From assembly GCA_050084515.1 (NCBI GenBank), contig CM114271.1, forward strand, positions 58,776,001 to 58,840,000: a DNA stretch of 64,000 nucleotides, read 5' to 3'. Under the pieces are notes generated by a model that was given only the letters and a program-made list of their open reading frames with translations, did no database searches and was not told the DNA's origin. The position numbers and the translations under genes are program-made. The first letter of the stretch is position 1. Each line of letters starts with the position of its first letter. Positions 25,640 to 37,294 of this stretch are shown piece by piece. The DNA is from Blasia pusilla. Lineage: Eukaryota > Marchantiophyta > Marchantiopsida > Blasiales.

Positions 25640-26480
25640 ACCATGTTTGTCGGGCTGCCATAACCAAGTTGTGGAGTTTCGTGTTTGCTGGCCAAGTTAA
25701 TTGCACTCCGAAATCCCCTGGCGCGTGAGCTCTCCTGGCCGTCCACAGCCGACCGCTGACTGCAGACAATCCGATTGCCGCCGACCCGCTATGCTGATCC
25801 GCAACTGCCTCCAGAGAGCCCGTGTCTCCAGACGCTCTCGCCGCGCCCCAAGCTGCCGTGCAGCAGCTGCTCCTAAGTTGGCCTGCTACCGCTGTCCCGT
25901 GCTTGAGTTTCCGCATACTGCCGCAGCCTACGGCTGCCGTGCCAGCCCTACGGAACCGCCATCCGTGCGGATCTGCCGTGTCCCGGCCTTTGTCACCTGC
26001 CGTTGCATGCCGCCGAGTTATGTGTTACTAAGGAGCCGCGGCTGCAATGGGGCCACGCCCGACTAAGTAGTAAGTATGCCGCCAGCCCTTCCCGGAGCAG
26101 CCGTGGCCGCCCAGGCGTTGCCAGTCGCGCAACCGTGGGTAGCCAGCAACCGCGTTAGGAGTCGTTGCAGCCGCTGACCCTACCGCCGACTTAGCAGTGC
26201 CCGCCGGCTGTTGCACCCCGCACCTTCAACGCCGGTGCAGGCACTTCCGACGGCCTTACTGCTTGCCGCCTGGTCCTACCCGTCGTCGGCCGCCACTGTC
26301 TTGCTGGGCGACTCGGAGCCGAGAACTGGAGACTCCCAATTCCACCTAGTAGCCTGCTGTTGTTGCCAAGCGCCGCTGTAGTCGTTCCTGACCATCCCTG
26401 CCGTGATCTCACATGCCGCTCGTGCTCTTCACCTGGTTGCCTACTCGACCGTGGATAAATTCGGAGCCATTGCCGTTGCC
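25640..26480. repeat. GC-rich, CCG-rich tract at edge of repeat block
   Basis: Markedly more GC-rich than its surroundings and dense in CCG/GCC trinucleotides (GCCGCC, CTGCCG, CCGTG) without a fixed period. Overlapping frames on both strands (for example 25701-26066) are a by-product of this composition: Pro/Arg/Ala-rich with no domain. It abuts the duplicated segment starting near 26.5 kb and shares its CCG-rich style, so I treat it as part of the same element. Confidence 0.5.
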
Positions 26481-26509
26481 GTTAGCCTGACCGCCATCCG
26501 TCCTTTTCC

Positions 26510-27110
26510 GTCCGTTGACCGAGTTCCATCCATGGGCCAGCCGCCGTCGCCCCCAATTACTCGCCGTTGCTGAGTGAACGGTGTGGAGTGATAGCCACTG
26601 CTTTGGAGCTTCTATCCGCCGCCTCGTGTTGTGTTTTGGCCGCCATCTTTACATTGCAGTAGTCTGTAATCGATCGACTGTGAGTATTATCTTGGAAGGG
26701 ACGTGACCTATTGATTTAAGGGGTCACTTTTCTTCCCGCTTTGTTATGTCTTGAGTTTGGTAGCCGCTCGACGACGATCAAGTACGGTGTCGTGACGCCC
26801 GTAGCCGCAACGCGCCACCGATTGTCGCGCCATGCCGTTCATGGCTGCACCTCACCGTCTCGATTGCGGAGCCTCACCATCATTGTGGAGCATATTGTGT
26901 TTTGCTGTTGAGGAGGTTATGCCGTTGAGTGCCGCACCCCATTATCGAGTGCTGTGTTGTTTGTAGCCGTTCCGTGGCGCGAGTACTGTATCGTACCACT
27001 CGATCCGCACCGGACATCGAGGAGATTTGAGCACCGTCAGTACCAGAGGAGTACGACTTGCTGATTGGGGAATTTTGTCTTCACGACCAAGTTGGGATCG
27101 AGGTTTGTAG
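26510..27110 (+). repeat. Direct repeat copy 1 (LTR-like)
   Basis: Runs parallel to 27885-28475 with long shared blocks: CCATCCATGGGCCA, GAACGGTGTGGAGTGATAGC, GCCGCCATCTTTACATTGCAG, GACCTATTGATTTAAGGGG, TGAGTTTGGTAGCCGCTCGA, CATCATTGTGGAGCA, GGACATCGAGGAGATTTGAG and GACCAAGTTGGGAT. Two same-orientation copies about 1.38 kb apart, flanking a different segment, fit the LTRs of a short or internally deleted retroelement. No primer-binding site or target duplication was identified, so simple segmental duplication remains possible. Confidence 0.7.
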
Positions 27111-27379
27111 GCGCTTGTAGATCGACATTGTTGTCAGGTTATCCATTCTGGTCCTTTGCCTTGCACGTGTGAGGGATTCAAGGAATTTGGGCAGTTATTT
27201 GGGGATATTGGGTGTCGTGCATATGTTAAGAGCATCATTACTGTATGGTTTTAGGAGACATAGACCTGTGTGGGATGTCCAAAGTTAAGGGTGTGTCCTG
27301 TTGATGAGATGATAAGACAGTAGCCGATTTGCTGCACCACGTCGCTTGTTTCCGCACAACACACATCTTAGTGAGAGAG

Positions 27380-27810
27380 TGTAGGTGAGTGCCGCTTGTT
27401 TCGTTCGAGTGATTGAGTGATTACTCGCGAGGTTGAGAGTGATCGTGTGAGAGGGTCACGAGGGTCATCACGGCATCCTTTTGGGACTTTAAGAGACGAG
27501 GTGGTGGACCTGAGAGTAGCTCCAGAGGGTTTACGCGGAGTGGCACAAGATTTGGAGGGTCTTGTCACGTCTCTTAGGATAGATCGGTGAGATCTAGTAG
27601 AGCGCCTTCGTGAGTAGCGGAGGACAAGCTCAGTAGGTCAAGGATGACCTGCTGAGGCCCTGGGAAACTTGAGAGAGCAGGTTTCCTCTTCGTTTCGGCT
27701 CATTTGGAGCCATATTGAGGAACTTACTATTTTAGGTGAGTATCATTTTGAGTATGGGATCGACTTTCTATTTTTGGTAAGTGGCCCTTGACCTCCTACA
27801 TCAGGTCAAG
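27380..27810 (+). repeat. Internal segment of the repeat block, family member
   Basis: Lies between the two direct repeats. Its 3' half (27570-27810) matches the window start (1-235) in the opposite orientation, showing that it belongs to a dispersed family. Around 27480-27590 the plus strand has an open stretch reading LRDEVVDLRVAPEGLRGVAQ and on, with leucine/valine spacing suggestive of a coiled coil. Stops follow soon after. It may be a remnant of a gag-like reading frame, which is a weak inference. Confidence 0.5.
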
Positions 27811-27884
27811 AGCCAAGGAGGTGACTTGGGAGCATAGGTTACTATGGAGAGAGCTTGGGAGAGGGGAGGGGTATACCTCAAGGA

Positions 27885-28475
27885 GAAATACCATCCATGG
27901 GCCAATCGCCGTCAGCCGCAATGAACAGTGTGGAGTGACCGCCGTGAACGGTGTGGAGTGATAGCCCCTGCTTTGGAGATTTGAGCCGCCGCCACATATT
28001 GGGTTTTTGCCGCCATCTTTACATTGCAGCAGTCTGTCACCAATCGACTGTGAGTATCATCTTGGAGGGAACATGACCTATTGATTTAAGGGGGGCCAGT
28101 TTTCTTCTCGCTTTGTTGTGTCTTGAGTTTGGTAGCCGCTCGACGACGATCGAGTACGGTCTCGTGACGCCCGTAGCTGCAATGCGCCGCAGGTTGTCGC
28201 GCCATGCCGCTCGTGGTTGCACCGCACCGTCTCGATCACGGAGCCGCACCATCATTGTGGAGCAAATTGTGTTTTGCTGTTGAGGAGGTTATGCCATTGA
28301 TTGCCGTTCCCCATTACCGAGCCGTGTTGTTTGTAGCCCTTCCGTGTTGCCAGTGCCGCACCGTACCCCTAGATACGCATCGGACATCGAGGAGATTTGA
28401 GCATCGTCAGTACCAGAAGGGTACGGCTTGCTAATTGGGGAATTTTGTGTTCGCGACCAAGTTGGGATTGAGGGT
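27885..28475 (+). repeat. Direct repeat copy 2 (LTR-like)
   Basis: Second copy of the 26510-27110 sequence. It contains a small local duplication of its own: AACAGTGTGGAGTGA and GAACGGTGTGGAGTGA occur about 30 bases apart near 27925-27960, whereas copy 1 has the motif once. The copies differ at many scattered positions, so the duplication is not recent. Confidence 0.7.
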
Positions 28476-31400
28476 GAATCCTATCTATAATATTAGTTGC
28501 TTTCCTCTAAAACCCCTCTCAAGGTAAAAATAAACCAATTAGCTCGATAGATTAACTTCGATCCCCACGTCGTTTTCAAGTAAATCTTGGATTATCTTAG
28601 ATGCCACAAAAATGCCAACGGATTCAAAAGAACGTCTCCATTTTCCATCCAAGTGAAGGAGTGGGCATAAATATGGATGGGAATTTAGAGATGGTAGTGA
28701 GCGGGGTTTAGCAAAGTCTTGAATATTGATTCCATTTCTCACAAAATCTGCCATTTTGAATATTTATTTTTGGCAAAAAATTCAAAACAGGCATTTTGAC
28801 TCGTAGAATTTCATCTTTCTTTTCCAAAAATTGGATGGATTTTAAATTCAAATGTTCTTGATTAATACTCCACTCATTTTAAAATTTTGGGAAGGACTTC
28901 CACTTCCCCGATTTAAAAATCCACTATCCCTCCCTAAATTAAAAGGGCTTGTCCATCCCCATATTTAAACTCACTCCCCGTTTTAATCCCACTTTCTAAA
29001 TTTATTTTTTCTTAAAGTCCCATGGCAAAGATGAATATTATTAAATTTCCAATTTTCACGTTCTAATTATTACCCATCCTGGACTAGATAAATTTAATTT
29101 ATAAATATAACATCGATAAATTTAATAGAAAAAGCACCACACAGGAATTTGGAATCGAAATCATCTCGAGATAACCTGGACGACCGGATACACCCCACCG
29201 GAGGGACCCACATTGCAGGTCATCAGGTCAACGTTTTCTGTACACGCAGCCGGTCACACGCGAACGGAGCAAACGAAGTGCGCGCGCAGCGACGTTTTCA
29301 CGACCCATAGTGGAGGTCATCATGTGACGGTAACCTGGACAGACAGCCGGAACAAACAAAGCGCGCACACGGCGGCGCTTTCGCACGGAATGCGAAGACC
29401 GCAAGAATCGCTGGAAGACCCGAAGACACAGACGTGGAACGAGAAAGCACAACGAAAGCATTCCCGAGTCCGCTGTCGGGGCCGATAAGCAGAAACCGTG
29501 CTCTCAGGTTATCGGAATCCTTGTTCTCTGACGGCGATGGCGGAATGGGATGCCCAGACGAGCAACGTATGGCGCTGTGTGTGTGTAGATACATGCAATT
29601 CGACACGTTGCATGAAACTGGATCCTCCCTAACGATTTTGGCAAGTGCGCAGCCGCTCGGACTGTGCACCAGTCCAAATCGATGATGTGATAAGCTCCGT
29701 GTCCATTCTTCACGTCCTCAGGCCGATCGCCTCGCCCCTCTTACATGTAATCTTGGCTGTTGTGAGGATTGAGGTTTTCCTGCCTTGTCTCCTATCGCGT
29801 TTGCCGCCGAGGAAGTGCTTCCGCGTTCTGTGTGATCACTGCCACTCGAGAAACCGAGGTTTTGGGGCTCGTGTTCGGTCTTTTGAGTCGCTTTGTGGTG
29901 TTTCTCCTGGATTACCACAGTTCGCAGGCAATTTGCGTTGAAGGCTCCAATATGCTCCTCGGGTTGACAATGTTTTTCTCAGCTCGTGGTGAGCTGATTC
30001 CAAATTGAAGAATACGCAATCGACACCATCTTTAGGGCTCGGAGGTGGATCATCTTGTAGGAGTTTGGCTTGCTGTGGGGAGTTTTTTGAAGCCAGTCCT
30101 CCCTCTTTCTACAAATTTTGTAGCTACAGATTCGGATTTGAATTCTGCCGGATAAGGCGTCTTCTGTTCGTGAGATTGTATGAGGATCGCTTTACATCAA
30201 AGTTTCGAATGGTGTGTCGTCTCTTAATCCTGCCCTGTACTCAATAGGACTGATTGAGAGCGACAATGACTCGTATATCTGGCCTGGATCGGTTCTCTGA
30301 GAAAGAGTCATACCGTAAAACTCTGCAGGGGCCCGCCTGAAAACATGCTATTCCGTATTTGACACTTGACGTTGTCAAGTGGATCTGGATCTGGTCAAGG
30401 GCCATGCACTATCCCGGCGGGTGGAATTTGAACTCTGATATCAGGTGGCTTTTCTCACCGTGTCTTCCTTTCATGTCCAGAAAATGAGAGAAATAAAAAA
30501 AATCAGCTCAAGGATATATTCTCCAAGATACTGTTGTCAAACCCGTCGTAACTGCCAGTATGGATTATGGATTCCTTATTCACCGTTCAGACATTCCACC
30601 ATTTCAATATTGAGGCTAGCGAGTAATGGTATGGGTTGTTCGTATCCACGGAAATGAGTTTGATTGACCTGTGTCATCACGTGGCAATGGGTTCTCATAA
30701 CGAGTAACCCTACAGTCATTTTTTCGGTGGAGACCAAGAGACCGCATTTTCAGGAGAGGATCCGCTGAAAAAGTCGTGAACTTCAGTGAAGATTTGAAGC
30801 CTCAAGGATTGAGATTTCTGTATAGCGGTGGTCCCCAGGTCAAGTGGTTTTAGTGGGTATTCACTTCGGAATCAAACGATATCTTTGTACACTGTATGGA
30901 CTGGCGGATGTGGCCTTTCTCATTCATCACCCGGCGTTCCCAGTGGACTCCGGAATGGCGAAGGATAGGGAGTAACCACATTAGCTTTGGCCTTTACCAA
31001 TCTTAGGTGCTCTGGCGTACAAATCCGGTAATCAATTTAGCTTTGGACTTGATCCATCCGAGGAACTCGAGCTTCAAACACAAACCGTGTATGGGCTTGC
31101 ACTTGGAATTCACACTTTCACTAATCCAATTCCATGGAGATCCTTTCCTTCATTTGGATATGTGTCATATGAATCTAGACGGTGGTACGTGTAGTTTCAT
31201 GCAAGGGTAGTGGTGGTGATCCTTGAAATGTGCTTCTGCAAATTCATGGAGCTTAGAGTGCTTGGAGCGTACAGTGACGGCTTTACAGAATATTTTGGAT
31301 ATCGAAGGGACTGCAACAGGATTGGCCAGTTAATCAGGATGTAGTTTTGCTCTCGATGGGCCAAGGTTCAAGTTCGTGAACTACGTGCAATGAAAGATCT

Positions 31401-31930
31401 TTTACCAACCAATAGTAGGTAGCCCGGTAGTCTTGGCACCAACCCGGAATTCCATCGTATCGACGAATGTGTGTTGATCTTCCAATTTGAAGAAGCGTTT
31501 TGCACCAGATTCCTTTGCCCTCGTTTTACACTTCACGCGTGTGAAGTGTTTACAAAGCTACCGCAATCTTTTGATAATCTGCATCTGGACGGTTGATTGC
31601 CTTCCTGGTGTGGTTGTTTGTTCGTTGGTTGGTACTTTACGCGTCTCCTTCACGTTGATCATCGTTGTCCATTTAACTTCTGAATCTTGTTTGAGCCCAT
31701 TATTCGAAGACTATGCATCCATTTTTTGTCTCCTCAGAATGTTTTTGCCCAGCATTATATCCCAAATTTCTCAAAGGTAGTCCTGTTTTTTCATGGAAAG
31801 ATTTGTGTGTTATTTGTGAGCTAATTGGTCAAATAAGTTCAAAATCAGTCGGAACAGAGTTTTCTCTTACCAATCATGCATGCTCTATTTGACAGATCTG
31901 TAGGTTTTTATCTGCATGTAGGACTTGAAC
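28476..31930. other. PP2C upstream region, no firm gene
   Basis: 28.5-29.15 kb is AT-rich and featureless. 29.2-29.9 kb is more GC-rich and may include the PP2C promoter or a 5' untranslated exon, because the sequence just before the PP2C start (GCATGTAGGACTTGAAC) looks like a 3' splice site leading into the coding exon. Open frames on both strands at 29213-29941 have no recognisable family. 30.0-31.9 kb would then be a 5' UTR intron; this is inference. Confidence 0.4.
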
Positions 31931-34509
31931 ATGGCAGAGAACGGTGCCTGTGAGCAATCAGGTGGTGGAGAGATGCAGACAGCCCGTATATCATATGGGT
32001 TTGCCAAAGTAAAAGGCCAAAGGAAGGACCAAATAGAGGACTTCCATGTGGCACGGATGCAAGAAGTTGATGGAGAAGAGATTGGATTGTTTGCTGTGAT
32101 GGATGGACATGCTGGTCCAGATGTGGCAGTTTATCTTACCGACAATCTATTTGATGTGATAACTAAACATCCGGACTTTTGGAAAAATCCGAAGAAAGCA
32201 ATAACAGAGGCATACTCTGAAACAGATGAAAGGTTGGTTATAAGTCAGCTCCTCAAACTTGACCTTCTGTCATGCTTCGTTCTTCTTTCATTTGGCTAGT
32301 TGTCAATTGTGTATTATCATCCTGAAAACATTGTTCATGCACTGGACTTATCTCCTTGCACAATTGATAGATATGAGGATTGCTTTTGACAACTAATGCA
32401 TAACTTTCTATTCGGGAAGTAGAAGTTGTCTGGTGGCTGCCACGACCTAATTCTATCCGACAGTTAGCCTCACGTTTAATTGCATTTTCACACGTGAATG
32501 CATAGCCTTCGTGGAGGAGACTGCATAAGAATCCTCTTGAAGGAAACTCGTCTTTCCGAGGTCATTACATAGTTGTATACATGCAGAGTTTTCAGAGTGG
32601 TGAAACTTATATTTGCCCTTTGGTATTTAGACTGTGATTTGAGTATCTGAAATTCCGTTCCTTGTCTGGACACTGAGGATCAGTACTCACCTTTCATTTA
32701 ATCATACTACATGGCTTGTAGGCTGAATGCAGAGACCCAGTATTTTACCCACGCATGAATTAGAATGACCCACAACATTACCTTAGATGTGACTTGAAAT
32801 ACGTCCCAAACTAGGTGGATGGGTAAAGGCTGGACTGTCAGGTTTCATATTGAAATGATCCATGGATAGAGCTTTACAGCTCTGGTGATCACTGATTGTG
32901 AGTACACATTTTATGGTGCAGTTGCAGTATGTTACTAGTGATCGTGATCGCTTGGACTCAATGGCTGATCACAGTTTAAGAAGAGAAGTTTATGTGGTTA
33001 AGTCATGAATTCCTGTAATGTTACAAAGAATATTGATAAGGAATTTCAAAAGATCTTTAAAGCGTAGATTTCACTCAAAGCCCTCCCCGGAGGACTCTAG
33101 GCATTTATTTAAGGAGTAGATGTTTCAGGTTTACACAATCCCTGGCTTGCTTCTTCATGGTGAGTACCAGAAAGGTGGGACTAAACACTTCGAAATTCAT
33201 CATTTCTAAAGCCAAACCTGAATGTGGATTGATAAACCAAAGGTAGTGTTCTGAGCATTCATGTCTTCAGGTAATGAGCCAGAATTGACGATCTGTCCCA
33301 TGCAGGATTCTTGGTATGGGGAACACAAATATGAAATGGCGAGTGGGTTCCACAGCAACTACAGCACTGGTCCTGGAGAAAGGACAACATCTTATAGTAG
33401 CTAATGTGGGTGATTCACGAGCTGTGCTGTCGCGGGGAGGTGAAGCCATAGATCTCTCGGTTGATCACGAGCCTCAAAAACCGGAGGAGCGACAGATGGT
33501 ATTGGAAGACATACCTTTCCTGTACATTTCTTTGCTAATCTTGCTTGAGTCTCTGAGGTCTCCTTGGATGATTGATTGTTTTTGGTGACATCATGTTGAA
33601 CTTAAATGTCCTGCAGCTTCAGGATAGTCGCTACTCTTGATGTTTTTCAAATGAGGTACCTGGTTGTGTGTATTGGGACATTGATACTAGTGTTCTAGTT
33701 GAGTTCTTTCCAATAGCTGCATTTGTAGAGAGGAAAGTCGTCAGGATTCTTTATCCAAGATTTAACCATGGTAAGATCCATAATCTGAGCTCATCTACAT
33801 TTTTGAGAATGTCATACCATGGGTGGCTGCACTTGAAATATGGCGGTGATTTCTTCACAGCAAGGCATTGCCTTAGAACTGCAGCCTGGCTGTTGAAGCC
33901 TGTGCATAGCAAGTCAAACCTAGTGACCTTATCACTACTAGTTCTATCTTTCCAGAAACTGAATTGCCAAGTTGCAACTGATCAACCTAGGAGGAGGTTG
34001 AAGCTTTCATACCTCTGACCTTTGCAGTAGAATGCACCTTTCAGTGAACTCTTCAAGCTAGTTGTCATGATCTAGGGCAATTCTCAGGTGTCTGTGGTAA
34101 GCTCATGTCCGAGGATTTCGAAGTGGGATCACTTTGAACTTGTCTAACTTATATATACTTTGTGCTTCAACTACAGGTGGAATCCAAGGGAGGAACTGTT
34201 TCAAGGTCTGTTGCAAGTGGAGTCTACCGTGTAGACCGTAGGTTAGCAATGTCGCGAGCCTTTGGTGATTATGATCTCAAGGACCATCTCTCAGTGGAAC
34301 CTGACATTTGGGATGAGGTGCTCACTGAGGATGATGAGTTTTTTGTCATAGCAAGTGATGGAGTGTGGCATGTTATGAACAGCCAAGATGTGGTCGATTA
34401 TGTGCGCTCCATACCTGGTAATGCAGAGAAGGTGGCCCAGGCAGTAGTAGATGCTGCTCTTGAGAGGAATAGCAAAGATGATATAGCATGTCTCGTTGTT
34501 TTTCTATGA
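31931..34509 (+). CDS. Protein phosphatase 2C, clade F-like (3 exons)
   Basis: Mg2+/Mn2+-dependent Ser/Thr phosphatase of the PPM/PP2C family. Exons are 31931-32232, 33306-33498 and 34177-34509, joined at GT/AG borders into 828 nt (275 residues). Metal and active-site motifs in order: IEDF with E36 and D37; FAVMDGHAG with D58, G59 and H60; [44 protein letters not shown] with D226; [10 protein letters not shown] with D266. The length and the DGHxG...[11 protein letters not shown] stretch resemble plant clade F enzymes such as PIA1. There is no signal peptide or membrane segment, so cytosolic or nuclear action is likely. The start ATG has A at -3 and G at +4, and the ATG 14 bases upstream meets a stop at once. 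Unusual points: DGHAG where most family members have DGHGG, and VGSTA in place of GGSTA. All expected metal-binding aspartates are present, so it is probably active. Confidence 0.93.
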
Positions 34510-37294
34510 ATCATGACGTCTCTGTAGAATCCCATTTACCTACAGGCATCTATTGACTGTGGTTGGACTTTGGTGTGAATTCATACGACTCGCACTTTCC
34601 TTCATTATGGTCTATTGGCAAGCGACATCATGCAAGCACAGTCCAGTCAAGGATGTGTTTCATTTGCTTGTGCCATCTTTCATTGATAATTAGATTGGAG
34701 ATGTGTCCATCTCCATACTGTCACAATGGACCCATCTCCTCTCTGCCAAAATGGTGATAGGGACATTTGTGGGACTGGCTTGTCTTCCCTTACTCCTGTG
34801 GGTGAATATTCTCCAACAGCTAGGTGCAGTTTGCAACGAAGGTGGCCTAGGATAGATTCGGAAAATTGAAGCCTACAATGGCGCATCCAAGTGATCACCA
34901 CACTATTCTTCTAGATAAGTAAAAAGACAAGAGTAAATCTTGGACATGCCATCTAATCGGAGAATAAGATCATGAGTAGTGAAGGAACAAATCACACATA
35001 CAGGAAATTTATGTGAGTATTCAGGTACCATGCATCGCAAGGCGTGGTGTCTGACGGTAAGTGGCCATAGTAATGGACACTTCTTTGGTAAAGCCAAAGA
35101 AGTCTAAAGAGGACCCTACAAATTAACGGTTGTTGTTTTCATGACATGAGGGACGTGAGGGAAAACACAAATTTAGTTTTCCAATCAACAAGCACGCAGA
35201 GGTCTTCTCATGCACACTTTCGAAGTGGAGGAAACAGTGAACTACCCTGGTTAGGTTATATAAAAGTAAGTCATCAATCCGACCAACCCTCCAACGTCCA
35301 GGCCCCACAAATGCCTAAGTTAGGCCGCGTATTGTACACGTTTGAAAAGAGGGTGACTCACAATAATAACAACATAAGTAAAGTGGCCACATTCCTCTTA
35401 AGTGATTCATTACCGATTAATCTCCGTCGTGACGTCGAGGCGAGGTGGGTGACCTCCATCTTTGCAGAAATCGAAAAGACGCGGTCCAGTTTCTCCGAGT
35501 CTGAAAGAAAGACGAATCAAAGCTAAAGTCGTAATTACCTGATTACACTAATAAAGTCGCCCTGATTAGTCTTTAACACGAGAGTATTAGTATTCTCGTT
35601 GGGAAACCGGTAATTATTTTTCCATCCGCCAATGGCCTTCACAATATTGGGAAATGAGTGAGTTCCGTTTCATTGAAAGTTTGTGGTTCGCTTTTTTAAG
35701 GTTAATAGGGACGAGTGATTGCGAGGTGGGTGATCACATCTTCGTCCCGACTATGACCGTCACCCAACCTCTGATTCAAAAGTGCTTCCAAAAGAGAATT
35801 GGCGGGAGTGTAATAAGGCCGAAGAGTAGGAGCTCCATATAAATTTTTATTCCAAAAATCCTTCCATTATGTGTCTAAACATAATTGTCCCCATAGCAAT
35901 TTATTCTCAGTACCAAGTATCTACTTCCCTTGTGTAAATTTTTCAAATGCTCACAATGTGTGATCTGTCGGCCATTCAATTATGTGATGGTCAGATTGAT
36001 TTCTTCCGCACACAAGGAAAAAAAAAAAAAGAGGCGAAAAATTCAGTTAAAAAAAAAGTCTAAGGAAAGGGTTAAATTGTCCTAATGATTGGAAGGCCCA
36101 AATGGATGAAATGAATTTGAATCCATCGTAGTTGAGTTTTGTGATGAGCGTATTTGCTCTTTCTTCCCACTGCATTCTTTGTCTCATTGTTGGGTCGGGT
36201 CGTTCAGGGCACTTCATGGAGAGGCGACCGTTGAGGGGGTGGAGTTGAGGTACCATGAAACGGACAATGAATTAATTGATTCAATAAGTGACATAACAAG
36301 TTGGGAAAACAACTGGAAAGAATCTACTTTTGCATGTCTTTATGCTCATCTTCGCTTGACCAATCATCGATGTACCTCTCATTCGTTCTCTCATTTGAAT
36401 GAATCACGTGATATGGGGAATATCAGCGATGGGAGGGAGCTCGTAAGAAAAGTGCACTTATTCCAACTTTGAATGTGCAGCAAAATGGATGGACTTGAGA
36501 TAGTTAAATAATTATTTATATTCCTAAATATAATGGTCCTTCATCCATCCTCCATTCGAAAGGTGAGATTTTTTTTAATATGAAATTTTATTGTTTATTT
36601 TTTAGTCACTCAATTGCTTTTTAATTAAGATTAAATGGATTAAAAATTGATTGCTAAGTCAACTAAAGCAGCGATCAAAGTTTAGTGAATCATAGCCCAC
36701 AATCTCGCACTCAATAAATGTCGATGAACATAGATTTCCTCGAGACACTTGCTTTGTGCTCGAATTTGAACCCCACACCTTGGCTCTTCCAACCCATCAC
36801 TACCACCAACCTAACCATTGTTTACATCTAGGGATCTAACATATTTAGTAGTTGAATATCTTTTCTTTATTTACGGCCTCTACATGTGGACTGTTTTTAA
36901 ATTCCCTCCTCCAGGTGCATCATGTATGCCTCATCTTTTTAAGGTCGCTCGACATGTCCAGGTATTCAAATCTATTATGTGGCGCTCCCAAAACCATTCG
37001 AAGCGAACTGTTTATCCTGATTCTAACATCCCGCGTGAGGTCGCTCAATTTGATGACAATGCAATAACGTACGTTTGATCAGGGCCCTTACTTCTCCTTC
37101 ATTGTGTGACGCCGTTTGAGAGAAGTCATGTGTTAGCTTCATTGCTACATTCATGTTTTTTCTGTTTCACTTGTGTTTGCTTTGAAGCATGCTCTATATC
37201 TTCCATTAGAGCAACTTCTCTACCTCTCGGTGTACCCAAGTTTGCATTGCTATGATGGGATGGATGTGTGCTCATATTCTTGTCTTCTCACGGT
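34510..37294. other. Intergenic DNA downstream of PP2C
   Basis: Starts with the PP2C 3' UTR of undetermined length. The remainder has only short open frames without recognisable domains and poly-A/poly-T runs (for example around 36018-36056). No RNA gene or repeat family was identified. Confidence 0.4.

Noticed and set aside
25701-26066. 121-codon plus-strand ORF
   Set aside because: Arg/Pro/Ala-rich product of a CCG-rich repeat tract, open on both strands.
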